Below the pieces are notes generated by a model. The model saw nothing but the letters and a program-made list of their open reading frames with translations, did no database searches and was not told where the DNA came from. A stretch of DNA of 64,000 bases, taken from Alphaproteobacteria bacterium. GTDB taxonomy: Bacteria; Pseudomonadota; Alphaproteobacteria; Caulobacterales; Aquidulcibacteraceae. This document shows, piece by piece, positions 52,090-62,253 of this stretch. Made by a program: the position numbers and the translations under genes. Position 1 is the first letter of the stretch. Every line of letters begins with the position of its first letter. The DNA lies in NCBI GenBank assembly GCA_016124655.1, contig WGNI01000010.1, forward strand, positions 123,186 through 187,185, in the 5' to 3' direction.

Positions 52090-54483
52090 TTACTCGACCG
52101 ACCCAACCAGAATGTCACGTTTGCCCGCGGCGTTCGCGGTGGAGATCACGCCTTCCTTCTCCAGCCGCTCCACCAGGGTCGCGGCGCGATTATAGCCAAT
52201 GTTCAGACGCCGCTGCAGATACGAGGTCGACGCCTTGCGGTCGCGCACCACGATCTCCACCGCGCGATCATACAAATCATCGCCCGTATGGCTTTCAAAC
52301 AGCATCGGCGCTTCGTCTTCGATCTCGGATTCGTCTTCCGTCACATCCGAGCGATATTTCGGCGAGCCTTGCGCCTTCAGCATGTCGACGACGCGTTCGA
52401 CTTCCGCATCCGTCACGAACGGCCCATGCAGACGCCGCACGCGCCCGCCGCCCGCCATGAACAGCAAATCGCCCATGCCGAGCAATTGCTCCGCGCCTTG
52501 CTCGCCCAGGATCGTGCGGGAATCGATCTTCGAAGTCACCTGATAGGAAATGCGCGTCGGGAAGTTCGCCTTGATCGTGCCGGTGATGACGTCGACCGAC
52601 GGCCGCTGCGTCGCCATGATCAGGTGAATGCCCGCAGCCCGCGCCATTTGCGCCAGCCTTTGCACCGCCGCTTCGATTTCCTTGCCGGCCACGATCATCA
52701 GATCGGCCATCTCGTCGATCACGACGACGATGTACGGCATCGGCTCCAGCGGCAATTGCTTGGTGTCGTACACCGGCTCGCCGGTTTCCGGATCGAACCC
52801 GGTATGCACCGTGCGCTCCAGCGGCTCGCCGCTGCGCATCGCCTCATGCACGCGCTCATTATAGCCCGTGATGTTGCGCACGCCGAGCTTGGACATTTTC
52901 CGGTAGCGCTCTTCCATCTCGCGCACGGTCCATTTCAGCGCGACGACGGCCTTCTTCGGATCGGTGACGACAGGGGAGAGCAGATGCGGAATGCCTTCAT
53001 ACACGGACAATTCCAGCATCTTCGGGTCGATCATGATGAAGCAGCATTCTTCCGGCGTGTGCCGGTAGAGCAGCGACAGGATCATGGCGTTGATGCCGAC
53101 CGACTTGCCCGAGCCCGTCGTGCCCGCGATCAGCAAGTGCGGCATTTTCGAAAGATCGGCCGCGAACGGCTCGCCTTCGATGGTTTCGCCCAGCGCTAAC
53201 GGCAGCGCGCCCTGACTGCCGATGAAGGACGGCGAAGACAAAAGCGTGCGCAGATAGACGGTCTCGCGTTTCGGGTTCGGCAATTCGATCCCGATCGCGT
53301 TGCGCCCGGGAATAACAGCGACCCGCGCCGCGGTCGCGCTCATCGAGCGCGCAATGTCGTCTGCAAGACCGATGACGCGCGAGGATTTCACGCCCGGCGC
53401 CGGCTCCAATTCAAACAGCGTCACCACCGGGCCGGGCCGCGCCGACGTGATTTCGCCTTGCACGCCGAAATCCTGCAGCACCGCGGACAATTTCACCGAC
53501 ATGGCGTGCAGCACCGCGCCGTCGGGTTGGCTTGACCGCGCGCGCGGCGGTGCGAGCAGATCTTCGCCAGGCAGCGAGAAGTCGCCGGCGTGCTGGAAGA
53601 TGTTTTGCGGTTGCGGCCGCGGCGCGGGGCGCTCCTGCGGACGTTGCGGCTTGCGCGCGGCGGGTTCGGCTTGCGGCTGTGCCTGCGGACGCGCTTGCGG
53701 CGCCGGTCGCGGCGGCTCCGGCGGCGCATAGATCGGCTCGTCGAGCGGCGAACGATGCTCCAATGTGGGGCGGCGATACGCCTCCATCGGATCGGGTTCG
53801 TCGCCGCGCACGCGATCGGCCATATAGGTCAGCGCGCGTGTCGCAGCGCCGGATGCATTTGCGGCGGCCTTGGAGGCGGCGTCCGCGGCGGTGCGCAAAT
53901 CCTGGCTGCGCAATTGGAACGCCCAGCCTACGCCCAACGCGCCGGCTGCGCCCGCAAGCGCGCCCGCGATCAGCGCCGGCGCCGGCAGACCCGGCAGGCT
54001 CAACATCCCGCTCAACAGATTGTGCACGCCGTCGCCCAAAACGCCGCCCAGTCCAGCTGCGAGCGGCCAGCCATCGGGCGAGGGGATCGCGGCCACCGCG
54101 CCTGCGAGCAACGCCACGCCGGCCGAACCGGCGAGAAGCCGCGTGCGATCGATGCGCGCCAGCAGTCGCTTGCGCCAGATCCGCAGTCCGCCGGCCGCGC
54201 ACAAGGCCGCCATCGCCAAAGGCGCCGCCGCGCCAAGCGATTGCACCGCGATGTCTGCGAACGCCGCGCCCGGCCCGCCGAAAATGTTGCCTGCGGCCGC
54301 GTTCGTCGCGGTGTTGAGGCTGGGATCTTCCGGCGAATAGGTCAGCACGGCGCCCAGGCCATACGCGCCTGTCAGCGCCGCGCCGACCGTCAGGCTCGCG
54401 CGCTTCAGCGCCAACCGGCCGGAGGCCGACCAGGGCTCGGACGGGATCGACGATCCTTCAGCGGTGTAAGCGTCGTCTGTCAT
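52090..54483 (-). CDS. ftsK: DNA translocase FtsK
   Basis: Septal DNA pump that resolves chromosome dimers with XerCD. Product of 797 residues: N-terminal membrane segments (residues about 28-180), a Pro/Gln/Arg-rich linker (about 240-310), motor domain with Walker [10 protein letters not shown] and Walker [14 protein letters not shown], and the C-terminal winged-helix gamma domain ([29 protein letters not shown]) that reads KOPS. Complete. Confidence 0.97.
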   Translation of the reverse strand: MTDDAYTAEGSSIPSEPWSASGRLALKRASLTVGAALTGAYGLGAVLTYSPEDPSLNTATNAAAGNIFGGPGAAFADIAVQSLGAAAPLAMAALCAAGGLRIWRKRLLARIDRTRLLAGSAGVALLAGAVAAIPSPDGWPLAAGLGGVLGDGVHNLLSGMLSLPGLPAPALIAGALAGAAGALGVGWAFQLRSQDLRTAADAASKAAANASGAATRALTYMADRVRGDEPDPMEAYRRPTLEHRSPLDEPIYAPPEPPRPAPQARPQAQPQAEPAARKPQRPQERPAPRPQPQNIFQHAGDFSLPGEDLLAPPRARSSQPDGAVLHAMSVKLSAVLQDFGVQGEITSARPGPVVTLFELEPAPGVKSSRVIGLADDIARSMSATAARVAVIPGRNAIGIELPNPKRETVYLRTLLSSPSFIGSQGALPLALGETIEGEPFAADLSKMPHLLIAGTTGSGKSVGINAMILSLLYRHTPEECCFIMIDPKMLELSVYEGIPHLLSPVVTDPKKAVVALKWTVREMEERYRKMSKLGVRNITGYNERVHEAMRSGEPLERTVHTGFDPETGEPVYDTKQLPLEPMPYIVVVIDEMADLMIVAGKEIEAAVQRLAQMARAAGIHLIMATQRPSVDVITGTIKANFPTRISYQVTSKIDSRTILGEQGAEQLLGMGDLLFMAGGGRVRRLHGPFVTDAEVERVVDMLKAQGSPKYRSDVTEDESEIEDEAPMLFESHTGDDLYDRAVEIVVRDRKASTSYLQRRLNIGYNRAATLVERLEKEGVISTANAAGKRDILVGSVE

Positions 54484-54687
54484 GCGGGCGGGGCGCGCTT
54501 TCTTCAGAGAGCAAATCGAGGCGCACTCTTGTCCCGGCCGGTTACCAAGGCGTTGACGGTATGACCTTTCAAAAGAAATTCACAGGGAAACCTTGGCGCG
54601 CAACGCTTCCGGCAAAGCGCTACCAAGTAGTGCGCACGCTTTATTCATGCATCCTGACGCGCTGTTCATAATGATGAATCAAAAAGA
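54484..54687. promoter_or_regulatory. Upstream region of ftsK
   Basis: About 200 bases between the ftsK start and the amt terminator, with no gene. It is AT-richer than the surrounding coding DNA and must hold the ftsK promoter on the minus strand. No certain -35/-10 pair can be named. Confidence 0.4.
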
Positions 54688-54716
54688 GAAGCGCAGTTCT
54701 TGCTGGACTGCGCTTC
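54688..54716 (-). terminator. Rho-independent terminator of amt
   Basis: GAAGCGCAGT (54688-54697) pairs with ACTGCGCTTC (54707-54716), a 10-bp stem with a 9-base loop, followed on the minus strand by TCTTTTTGATT. It lies about 75 bases after the amt stop. A second perfect hairpin, GCGGCGCGTGCAGA with TCTGCACGCGCCGC (54755-54784), lies between it and the stop. Confidence 0.85.
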
Positions 54717-54791
54717 CGAGGGGAGGAGCGTCCCACCGTCGAGGGACGAGATGAGCGGCGCGTGCAGACCTCTGCACGCGCCGCAATGCGC

Positions 54792-56393
54792 TTATGGATG
54801 GTAGGCGACTTCGCCGTGTTCGTTGAGGTCGAGGCCTTCGGTCTCGGTTTCCGCCGACACCCGCAACAGACCAAGCACGCGCAGCACGAACCAGATGATC
54901 AAGCTGCCGATGCCCGACCATGCCAGCGTCACCAGCACGCCTTTGGCTTGCGCGATGACTTGTGTCGCCATGTCGTAGGTCGCAACCGGGCATGTCGCGA
55001 GCACGACGCCGGCTTCCGAACAGCCGACATAATCGACCACGCCCGCGCCGCCGAACGCCGGATTGACCGCGATGCCGGTGCCGATGGCGCCGACGATGCC
55101 GCCGATGCAATGGATGCCGAACACGTCGAGCGCGTCGTCATAGCCAAGCATGTTCTTCAACGTGGACACGCAGAACAGCGAGATCGGCGACACCACCAGG
55201 CCAAGCACGATGGCGCCGATCGGTCCTGCAAAGCCAGCCGCGGGCGTCACCGCCACGAGGCCCGCCACGATGCCCGAGCACATGCCGAGCAAACTCGGCT
55301 TGCCCTTCGTCAGCCATTCCACCAGCGCCCACGAGAAGCCCGCCGCGGCGGTCGCGAGGAACGTGTTGGCCATGGCCAGGCCCGCATAATAATTGGATTC
55401 CAGGTTCGAGCCGGCATTGAAGCCGAACCAGCCGACCCAGAGCATGCCCGTGCCGATCAGCGTCATCGTCAGCGAATGCGGCGGCATCGGCTCCTTGCGG
55501 TAGCCCAGCCGCGGTCCCAGCACCAACGCGCCCATCAGCGCGGCGATGCCGGAATTGATGTGCACGACGGTGCCGCCCGCGAAGTCGAGCGCGCCAAAGC
55601 CCCAGATCAGGCCCGACTGAATGGCGTCTTCGGGATTGGCGGCGACCGTGTCAGGGCCCGGCCACCACCACACCATGTGCGCCATCGGATAATAGACCAG
55701 CACCGGCCACACGATCGCAAAAATCACGATGCCGATGAACTTCACGCGCTCCGCCAACGCGCCGATGACGAGTGCGGCGGTGATGCACGCAAACGTCATC
55801 TGGAACATCGCGAAGACGATTTCCGGAATGTAGACGCCGGTCGAGAACGTCGCGACGTTGTTGTCCGACAGATCGGTGCCCGCGTCGCTCAAGAACAGCC
55901 GGCCCATGCCGCCGACAAAGCTGTCCAGGCTGCCGCCATCGGTAAATGCCAGCGAATAGCCGACAATCGCCCACATCAGCATGCCGATCACGGTCACCGT
56001 AGAGACCTGCATCAGCACGGACAGCATGTTCTTGGTGCGCACCAGCCCGCCATAGAAGAGCGCGAGGCCTGGAATGATCATCAGGAGGACGAGGACCGTC
56101 GACACCATCATCCAGGCGGTGTCGCCCTTGTCGACGGTCGGCTCGGGCGGCGTGATCTCGGTTGGCGCAGCTTCAGCCGCCGCAGCCTCGGGCGCGGCTG
56201 CTTCCGCGGCCGCAGGCTCCGCTGGGGCGCCCTCGACCGCTTCCGCGGCGACAGGCGCAGCCGCATCCTGCGCCATCGCCAGGTCGGGCGCGACGGCCGC
56301 GATGGCCAGGGCCGCGATCGCTGCGGCTGCGCCTATGCGCAGCGCTTTGAGCGCCTCCCTCATGATCGACGGCCATTTTGTTGTCTTTTTCAT
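54792..56393 (-). CDS. amt: Ammonium transporter Amt
   Basis: Product of 533 residues from the ATG at 56393. A signal peptide (LAIAAVAPDLAMAQD) is followed by about 45 residues rich in Ala, Glu and Pro, then eleven membrane helices. DTAWMMVSTVLVLLMIIPGLALFYGG, DFAGGTVVHINSGIAALMGALVLG and DALDVFGIHCIGGIVGAIGTG carry the pore motifs and conserved His residues. Imports NH4+/NH3. The usual glnK partner is not adjacent. Confidence 0.96.
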   Translation of the reverse strand: MKKTTKWPSIMREALKALRIGAAAAIAALAIAAVAPDLAMAQDAAAPVAAEAVEGAPAEPAAAEAAAPEAAAAEAAPTEITPPEPTVDKGDTAWMMVSTVLVLLMIIPGLALFYGGLVRTKNMLSVLMQVSTVTVIGMLMWAIVGYSLAFTDGGSLDSFVGGMGRLFLSDAGTDLSDNNVATFSTGVYIPEIVFAMFQMTFACITAALVIGALAERVKFIGIVIFAIVWPVLVYYPMAHMVWWWPGPDTVAANPEDAIQSGLIWGFGALDFAGGTVVHINSGIAALMGALVLGPRLGYRKEPMPPHSLTMTLIGTGMLWVGWFGFNAGSNLESNYYAGLAMANTFLATAAAGFSWALVEWLTKGKPSLLGMCSGIVAGLVAVTPAAGFAGPIGAIVLGLVVSPISLFCVSTLKNMLGYDDALDVFGIHCIGGIVGAIGTGIAVNPAFGGAGVVDYVGCSEAGVVLATCPVATYDMATQVIAQAKGVLVTLAWSGIGSLIIWFVLRVLGLLRVSAETETEGLDLNEHGEVAYHP

Positions 56394-56616
56394 AGTGCCC
56401 AACTCCCGTTTTCGGCGGATGAAGCTCAGCGGGCCTCCGCGCGCATCCCCGGATCGCGACCGATAGGGGGAGGAGGGCGCGCCGGCTCGCAAGCGCACGC
56501 GCGAACGTTTTCTGCTGCGGCGCCGAAGCGCTCAAAAAAGCGGCGGCGGCGCCCATTTGCTTTGCGCTGCCAAGCGCCGCATCGACCGGGCGCGGATTCC
56601 GGCCCATTTTGCCTCT

Positions 56617-57888
56617 ATGACAGCCCTGGGTTCAGCGCCGCAATCCGACGTGGTGATCGTCGGCGGCGGCATGGTCGGACAGACCCTCGCGCTCGCCCTG
56701 GACCAGGCTGGCGCGCGCGTCGCCGTGATCGACGCCTCGCGGCCGCAAGAAACCCTCGCCGAACATTTCGACGGCCGCGCCTTCGCGATCGCGTTCGCGT
56801 CTTACAGGATGTGGCGCGCGCTTGGGATCGCCGGCGCGCTCGATCCCGTCGCGCAGCCAATCAAGCGCATCATGGTCACCGACGGCCGGCCGCTCGGCGA
56901 TCCGCGCGGCGGCGGCGTCTCGCTCGCGCATCTGCAATTCGACGCCGATGAGATCGCCGGCGATGCCGGCGAAGCGCTCGGCGTCATGCTGGAGAATAGG
57001 CACATCCGGCTTGCGCTCGATGACGCCATGCGCGCGCGGCCCAACATCGCCATGATCCAGCCGATGCACGTCACGGCCCTGGCGCGCGACGCCGGCGGCG
57101 TCACCGCGACCTTGGCTGATGGGCGTACGTTGCGCGCCCCGCTGCTCGTCGGCGCCGACGGCCGCAAATCATTCGTGCGGCAATGGGCCGGCATCCGCAC
57201 CATCAATCGCGACTACAAAGTCACCGCCATCGTCTGCACGGTCGCGCACGAAAAACCCCACGACGGCGTCGCCCACGAAGTGTTCTTGCCGGCCGGTCCG
57301 TTCGCGATCCTGCCTCTGACGGAAAACCGCGCCAACATCGTGTGGGTGGAGAAGCCCGCCGCGGCGAACGTTCTCTTGCGCCTGCCGCCGCAGGACTTCC
57401 ACGCCGAGCTGATGCGCCGATTCGGCGATTTCCTCGGCGAAGTGAGCCTTGAAGGCCCGCGCTTTTCGTATCCGCTGTCTTTGCAATTGGCCGAAAGCAT
57501 GACCGCGCCGCGCGTCGCGCTCGCCGGCGACAGCGCGCACGGCATTCATCCCATTGCCGGCCAGGGCTTGAACCAGGGCTTGAAGGATGTGGCGGCGCTC
57601 GCGGAATGCATTGTCGACGCCTTGTCGGTTGGCCTGGACGCCGGCGACGTCACCGCCCTGACGCGCTATCAGCGCTGGCGCCGCTTCGACAACACCGCGA
57701 TGGCGTGCGCGACCGATGTCTTCGATCGGCTGTTCTCCAATGATATCCCGTCCGTGCGCTTCGCCCGCGATCTTGGTCTCGCGGCCGTCAATCGCATCGG
57801 CCCCGCGCGGCGCTATTTCATGCGCACGGCCGGCGGCGCGGCAGGCGTCTTGCCGAAGCTGCTGCGCGGCGAAAAACTGGCGGCTTAG
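56617..57888 (+). CDS. UbiH/UbiF/COQ6-family FAD monooxygenase
   Basis: Product of 423 residues from the ATG at 56617. FAD-binding fold VVIVGGGMVGQTLALALDQAG, the middle DG motif LLVGADGRKSFVRQWAGI, and RVALAGDSAHGIHPIAGQGLNQGLKDVAALAE identify a ubiquinone-ring hydroxylase. The precise ring position (UbiH, UbiF or UbiL) cannot be told. Divergent from amt across about 220 bases. Confidence 0.93.
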   Translation: MTALGSAPQSDVVIVGGGMVGQTLALALDQAGARVAVIDASRPQETLAEHFDGRAFAIAFASYRMWRALGIAGALDPVAQPIKRIMVTDGRPLGDPRGGGVSLAHLQFDADEIAGDAGEALGVMLENRHIRLALDDAMRARPNIAMIQPMHVTALARDAGGVTATLADGRTLRAPLLVGADGRKSFVRQWAGIRTINRDYKVTAIVCTVAHEKPHDGVAHEVFLPAGPFAILPLTENRANIVWVEKPAAANVLLRLPPQDFHAELMRRFGDFLGEVSLEGPRFSYPLSLQLAESMTAPRVALAGDSAHGIHPIAGQGLNQGLKDVAALAECIVDALSVGLDAGDVTALTRYQRWRRFDNTAMACATDVFDRLFSNDIPSVRFARDLGLAAVNRIGPARRYFMRTAGGAAGVLPKLLRGEKLAA

Positions 57889-58226
57889 GAAGAGATGCGG
57901 GCTTTGTGCTGCGCCATGCGCGCGTTTGCGTTGCGGCCCAGATCGTAGAGAAAATCCCACGAATAAAGCCCGCTGTCGTGGCCGTCATCGAACACGATGC
58001 GCACGGCGTAGCGCCCGACCGGTTCTGCGGCGGTCACGCCGATCGTCTCTTTGCCGCGAATCGCGGGCAGGGGACCCGCGCCATGGCCGCGCACTTCCGC
58101 GCTGGGGCTCTCAACGCGCAGCAACTCGAACGGAATGGAATAGCGCGCGCCGTCTTCGAACGTGATGCGCAGCGTCTTCGCCGCGCGGTCGAACACAAGC
58201 TCGGACGGCCAGGCGGTCGCGCTCAT
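57885..58226 (-). CDS. DUF971 protein (gamma-butyrobetaine hydroxylase N-terminal-like)
   Basis: Product of 113 residues. [44 protein letters not shown] and [25 protein letters not shown] are the DUF971 signatures. Members are linked to iron-sulfur or Apd1-like functions but are largely uncharacterised. The start overlaps the Trm112 gene stop by four bases, forming an operon of DUF971, Trm112-like, LON and ybbN genes. Confidence 0.93.
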   Translation of the reverse strand: MSATAWPSELVFDRAAKTLRITFEDGARYSIPFELLRVESPSAEVRGHGAGPLPAIRGKETIGVTAAEPVGRYAVRIVFDDGHDSGLYSWDFLYDLGRNANARMAQHKARISS

Positions 58227-58414
58227 TCCTCCGCGCCCAGTTCCCGCGCTTCTTCCTCCCACAGGATGGGCACGCCGTCGCGAATGGGATAAGCCAGCCG
58301 CGCCGCGTCTGAGATCAATTCCTGCTTCTCGCGGTCATAGCGCAGCGGCGTGCGCGAGCGCGGGCACACCAGCACTTCAAGCAGTTTAGGATCGAGCTCG
58401 ATCGCATCGCTCAT
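58223..58414 (-). CDS. Trm112/YcaR-like small protein
   Basis: Product of 63 residues, [28 protein letters not shown] then [20 protein letters not shown]. The fold is the Trm112 zinc-ribbon type, but only one Cys (VCP) remains of the usual four, as is common in the bacterial family. Likely a small partner or stabiliser of another enzyme. Overlaps both neighbours by four bases. Confidence 0.92.
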   Translation of the reverse strand: MSDAIELDPKLLEVLVCPRSRTPLRYDREKQELISDAARLAYPIRDGVPILWEEEARELGAEE

Positions 58415-59067
58415 TGCATGCGCCGCCCGGAGAGATCATCGTTGTCCACGCCCATTTCCAGAAGCGCGATCAGCGCCGCGCAGCGATCGGCGATGGTTTC
58501 GCTTTCCAGAAGCGCCTGCTTGGCGGCGGGATCGAACGGGCACAACGCAGCGATCGCATGCACCAGCATTTCCGGTTCCGCGGCGTCGACCGCGTCCCAA
58601 TCCGCTTCATAGCCATGCTGATCGACGAACGCCTGCAGCGCCAAGCGCAGGCGCTCCCGGTCGATGTTCAAGCCGCGCTCCGGCGGATAGAGATCCGACG
58701 CGAACCAATCATACGTCACCGAGGCGCGGCGATACGGCGTCGTCGTCTCCAGCTCCTGCGTCACCCGGAAGCGGCTCACGCCCGTCAGCGTGATCAGATA
58801 GCGGCCGTCTTCGGTCTCCGCGAACGACGTGATGCGCCCCAGCGTGCCGACGCCCGCCAGCGCAGGACGCCCAGGCGTTCCGCCTTCGGAGAGCGGCTGA
58901 ATCATGCCGATGATGCGGTCGCTCGCCAGCGCATCGTCGACCATGTTGAGATAGCGCGGCTCGAACACATTCAGCGGCAATTGCCCGCGCGGGAAGAGAA
59001 TCGCGCCGGACAGCGGAAACAGCGCCGCCGTCGCCGGCAAGTCCGAAGGTTTGCGATATCCAAACAC
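58411..59067 (-). CDS. LON substrate-binding-domain protein
   Basis: Product of 218 residues from a GTG at 59067. It has only the N-terminal LON domain: [44 protein letters not shown], then [26 protein letters not shown]. There is no ATPase or protease part, so it is a free-standing substrate-binding domain protein of unknown role. It follows ybbN by 14 bases. Confidence 0.93.
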   Translation of the reverse strand: MFGYRKPSDLPATAALFPLSGAILFPRGQLPLNVFEPRYLNMVDDALASDRIIGMIQPLSEGGTPGRPALAGVGTLGRITSFAETEDGRYLITLTGVSRFRVTQELETTTPYRRASVTYDWFASDLYPPERGLNIDRERLRLALQAFVDQHGYEADWDAVDAAEPEMLVHAIAALCPFDPAAKQALLESETIADRCAALIALLEMGVDNDDLSGRRMQ

Positions 59068-59081
59068 GCCGCGCTCGCGAT

Positions 59082-59993
59082 CTAAGAGAACAGGATGGCG
59101 GAGAGACGACGCCGTCCCTGCTTGGCGAGTTCCGATCCCGCGCCCGCCGCGTCGAAGATTTTGATGAGATGCTTGCGCGCGGCTTCGTCGTTCCACGCGC
59201 GGTCGCGCTCGATGATGCCGAGCAGATGATCGATCGCGCCGCCGAGATCGCCGCGCGCGGCGAGCGCGCGCGCGAGATCATAGCGCGCCGCGAAATCCTT
59301 CGGATCGGCTTGCACCTTGGCGAGCAGCGCGCGGGGATCGCCTGCGTCGCCCGCATCCGACGCCAACTCCAGCGCCGCGCGCACGCCGGCGATGTCGGAA
59401 TCGTTCTTCTTGTCGTCCGGCGCCATGTCGAGCGTGGCGCGCGCTTCCTCCGGCTCGCCGCTCGCGAGATAGCAGCGCGCCAGCCCCGCGATCGCTTTGG
59501 TGTTCTCGGGCTCAACCTGCAGCACGCTGGCGAAGCCTTGCGCCGCGCCGCCGAGATCGCCGATGTCGAGGCTTTCCTGCGCCTGCGCGAGCAGCTCCGT
59601 CACCGCGCCGTCCATGCCGCCGGCGCCCGCCAGCCGGTCGATGAACATCTTGATCTGGCTTTCCGGCACTGCGCCCATGAAGCCGTCGATCGGGCGGCCC
59701 TTGTCGAAGGCGTAGACCGCCGGAATCGAGCGCACGCCCAATTGCCCGGCGATGGCCGGGTTCTCGTCGATATTGATTTTGACGAGCCGCACTTTGCCCT
59801 TCGCGCCGCGCACCGCGCGTTCAAGCGCCGGCGTCAGCTGCTTGCACGGCCCGCACCATGGCGCCCAAAAATCGACCACCACCGGCGTCGTCTTTGACGC
59901 CTCGATGACGTCGGCCATGAACGTCTGGTCCGAGCCGTCCTGGATCGGCTCTTGGAACGCGGTCGGATCGTGGGAATTGCCGAGCATCGACAT
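59082..59993 (-). CDS. ybbN: Thioredoxin-like co-chaperone YbbN/CnoX
   Basis: Product of 303 residues. The N-terminal thioredoxin domain has VVDFWAPWCGPCKQLTPALE (complete WCGPC, about residues 44-48) and IPAVYAFDKGRPIDGFMG with the cis-Pro; the C-terminal 170 residues are TPR-like helices. Such proteins hold and repair chlorine-damaged substrates for GroEL and DnaK. First gene of a four-gene leftward operon. Confidence 0.95.
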   Translation of the reverse strand: MSMLGNSHDPTAFQEPIQDGSDQTFMADVIEASKTTPVVVDFWAPWCGPCKQLTPALERAVRGAKGKVRLVKINIDENPAIAGQLGVRSIPAVYAFDKGRPIDGFMGAVPESQIKMFIDRLAGAGGMDGAVTELLAQAQESLDIGDLGGAAQGFASVLQVEPENTKAIAGLARCYLASGEPEEARATLDMAPDDKKNDSDIAGVRAALELASDAGDAGDPRALLAKVQADPKDFAARYDLARALAARGDLGGAIDHLLGIIERDRAWNDEAARKHLIKIFDAAGAGSELAKQGRRRLSAILFS

Positions 59994-60033
59994 CGTGCGC
60001 TGTCTTCCTTTCGCTGCAGCTTACATGGGCCGG

Positions 60034-60561
60034 TTAGCGGCCCGCTTCAATCGCGCGCGGCGCGCCGTCGGCGTCAAACGCGAGCACATCGGGCGTGCGC
60101 TCCAGCGCGTCGAGGAACCGCCGCAGCCCATCGCCGCTGATCGCGGTCGTGGCCGCGTTGGTCAGCGGATGAAAATTCACGACGTCGGCGCGCATCAGCG
60201 CGTCATCCATCACCAGCCGCACGCGCCGCGCCTTGTCATTGATCAAGGCAAACAGCGTGACCGATCCTGGCGTCACGCCCAGAACCTCCAAAAGCAGATC
60301 AGGACTTCCGAAGCTGAAGCGGCCCGCGCCCAAGACTTTGGCGGTCGCGTTCAAGTCAATCTGCGCTTCGCCTTCTGCGCACAGCAAGAACAACGCGCCC
60401 TTCTTGTCTTTCAGGAACAGGTTCTTTGTGTGCAGTCCAGGCAACCGCGCCTTCAGATCGCGGCCTTCCTCAACCGTGAAGATCGGCGCGTGCGCAGTGG
60501 TGTCGTGCGCGATTCCATGGCTGTCCAGATAGGCGAAGAGATCGTCGGGCGTTGCCGGCAT
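60034..60561 (-). CDS. YbaK/ProX-type aminoacyl-tRNA deacylase
   Basis: Product of 175 residues. [40 protein letters not shown] has the conserved Lys and the KNLFL motif, and [15 protein letters not shown] and [23 protein letters not shown] match the stand-alone ProXp editing family, which clears mischarged tRNA(Pro). Which amino acid is removed cannot be read. Confidence 0.93.
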   Translation of the reverse strand: MPATPDDLFAYLDSHGIAHDTTAHAPIFTVEEGRDLKARLPGLHTKNLFLKDKKGALFLLCAEGEAQIDLNATAKVLGAGRFSFGSPDLLLEVLGVTPGSVTLFALINDKARRVRLVMDDALMRADVVNFHPLTNAATTAISGDGLRRFLDALERTPDVLAFDADGAPRAIEAGR

Positions 60562-60628
60562 GGGCTTGAGGCTTGGAGGAGGGCGCCCGTTTCGTCTAGA
60601 GGCGACTCATCTGCGCCCGCGACGACGC

Positions 60629-60735
60629 CGTCCTCCCCCGGGAGGGGGAGGTGTCGCCGCAGGCGACAGAGGGCGAGGATCCGCCCCCTCAGTCTGCTTC
60701 GCAGCCAGCTCCCCCTCTCGGGGGAGCGCGGCGAC
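60629..60735. repeat. Two opposed palindromic repeats
   Basis: CCTCCCCCGGGAGGGGGAGG then TGTCGCCGCAGGCGACAGAGGG (about 60631-60673), followed in opposite orientation by CCCCCTCAGTCTGCTTCGCAG and CTCCCCCTCTCGGGGGAGC (about 60685-60730). They fill the gap between the ybaK gene and the DUF6065 gene. Confidence 0.85.
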
Positions 60736-60777
60736 GGGGCCTGGACGACATGCGCTGATGAAGGCCCGAACGAGCCC

Positions 60778-61521
60778 ATGAAACTCACCTGCTACGCCGT
60801 TGACCCCACGCCCGCCGAAATGGTCCCCGGCCGTCCCGACCGCCAGTGGATGGACGTGTTCGGCGACCGCCATCCCTATCGCTGCCTGCCGCTGGTCGTG
60901 GCCAACACCACCGGCTGGGAGCTGATATCCCCGGTGTCGTTCACCGCCTCCTGGAACGGCGGCCCGCGCTCCACCGATATCCGCCTCGACGCCGACGAAG
61001 ACACCACGCCGGACAATCTCGCCCGCTGGGCCGTGTCGCACTTCTCCGGCGGCGTGCTCACCTTCCACACCGGCTATCTGTTCCGCACCGATCCGGGCTG
61101 GGATCTCTGGGTCGGCGGCCCGCCGAACTGGATCAAGGACGGCGTCCAGCCGCTCACCGGCGTGGTTGAGACCACCTGGCTGCCGTTTCCATTCACCATG
61201 AACTGGCACTTCACGCGCCCCGGCATGGTGAGCTTCAAAAAGGGCGAGCCGTTCTGTTTCGTGATGCCCGTGCCGCACGCCGCCATCGACGAAGTCCAGC
61301 CCGTGGTGAAGCCGATCAGCGCCGATCCGGAATTGGAGAAGCAGTACAAGGAATGGGGCGCCAGCCGGAACAAGTTCCTCGATGATCTCGCTAATAATCG
61401 CGAGGAGACGGTCAAGAAAGGCTGGCAGCGCGATTACTTCACCGGCCGCACGCCGGGCGGCCACATCATCACCGACAGCCACATCCACCGCCGCCGCCTC
61501 AAGCCGCCCATCAAGGGGTAG
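60778..61521 (+). CDS. DUF6065 family protein
   Basis: Product of 247 residues from the ATG at 60778. Notable segments are CYAVDPTPAEMVPGRPDRQWMD, RCLPLVVANTTGWELISPVSFTASWNGG, GVLTFHTGYLFRTDPGWDLWVGGPPNW and FPFTMNWHFTRPG. Cytosolic, no signal peptide. The family is uncharacterised. It stands alone between a repeat pair and a small gene. Confidence 0.85.
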   Translation: MKLTCYAVDPTPAEMVPGRPDRQWMDVFGDRHPYRCLPLVVANTTGWELISPVSFTASWNGGPRSTDIRLDADEDTTPDNLARWAVSHFSGGVLTFHTGYLFRTDPGWDLWVGGPPNWIKDGVQPLTGVVETTWLPFPFTMNWHFTRPGMVSFKKGEPFCFVMPVPHAAIDEVQPVVKPISADPELEKQYKEWGASRNKFLDDLANNREETVKKGWQRDYFTGRTPGGHIITDSHIHRRRLKPPIKG

Positions 61522-61664
61522 GGCCGCTGCGCAAGGATGGGAACGCCCGCCCCAGGCATGCGGTTTGCGAAGGGCTCGTCTGCGCCCGCGCGCTGCAGAG
61601 CCGTCACGCAATCGCCATCGGAATCGGTTAACCGCGGCGCCGGGATAGGGAACGCACGAACGCC

Positions 61665-61880
61665 ATGACCGATCAGACCTTGCGCCGCCGCGTGGCGGCT
61701 TGGCTGTTGACGCTGCCGAAACCGGTGGCCGCGGCCACCGACGCCAGCGCCCGCGAAGCCCTGCGGCTGGCTTTCGATCCGCGCGTGCCGCAGCCCGCGT
61801 TCGATTCAGCGCTCACCGAGCTGGGCTATGATTTGAGCGCCGATCGCGACCGCCGGTTCCGGCTTCACTCCGCCGCGTGA
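61665..61880 (+). CDS. Small protein of unknown function
   Basis: Product of 71 residues starting MTDQTLRRRVAAWLLTLPKP, then PQPAFDSALTELGYDLSADRD. Composition fits the genome and the frame is closed. It ends 79 bases before the tRNA gene. No function recognised; a TTAACCGCGG sequence lies at about 61628 upstream. Confidence 0.5.
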   Translation: MTDQTLRRRVAAWLLTLPKPVAAATDASAREALRLAFDPRVPQPAFDSALTELGYDLSADRDRRFRLHSAA

Positions 61881-61959
61881 GCCCCTTGCGCGGCGCGCGG
61901 CCCTCTGCGATATCACCGCCCCTCAGACCCGGGGCGAAACCCGGGATCACCCCACGGAT

Positions 61960-62034
61960 GCGGGCGTAGCTCAGGGGTAGAGCACAACCTTGCCAAGGTT
62001 GGGGTCGTGAGTTCGAATCTCATCGCCCGCTCCA
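61960..62034 (+). tRNA. tRNA-Gly (GCC)
   Basis: A complete cloverleaf: acceptor GCGGGCG pairing with CGCCCGC, D-arm GCTC-AGGGGTA-GAGC, anticodon arm CAACC-TTGCCAA-GGTTG with anticodon GCC, T-arm GTGAG-TTCGAAT-CTCAT, and an encoded CCA. A CCCGGGG-cgaaa-CCCGGG palindrome lies about 20 bases upstream. Its 3' end is the probable attachment site for the island that follows. Confidence 0.98.
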
Positions 62035-62253
62035 TGGAAACCCAATAAAATCAACGGCTTATGCCGGATTCGGATTGGTAGCAAAGCTTCGGCGACGGGC
62101 GTTATCCACAGACTGCTACCAGTTTGCTACCAAACTCGATGCTCCCAGATTTCTGTGGATTGCGCCGCATCACTCGTGATGGCTCGCCCTGGATCACTAG
62201 CGGCTTGTCGCTTCCGTCCGCGCCAATGCTAATGCAACCGAGGCGGGGAGAGT
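62035..62253. other. Island junction with putative integrase-type repeats
   Basis: Non-coding DNA after the tRNA, more AT-rich than the chromosome on the left. TTGGTAGCAAA (62075-62085) and TTTGCTACCAA (62123-62133) are a perfect 11-bp inverted repeat, with a further GCTACC at 62115. An exact TTATCCACA lies at 62102-62110 and TGTGGATTG at about 62154-62162. This resembles the end of an element integrated by a tyrosine recombinase, but no integrase gene is in the window. Confidence 0.45.
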
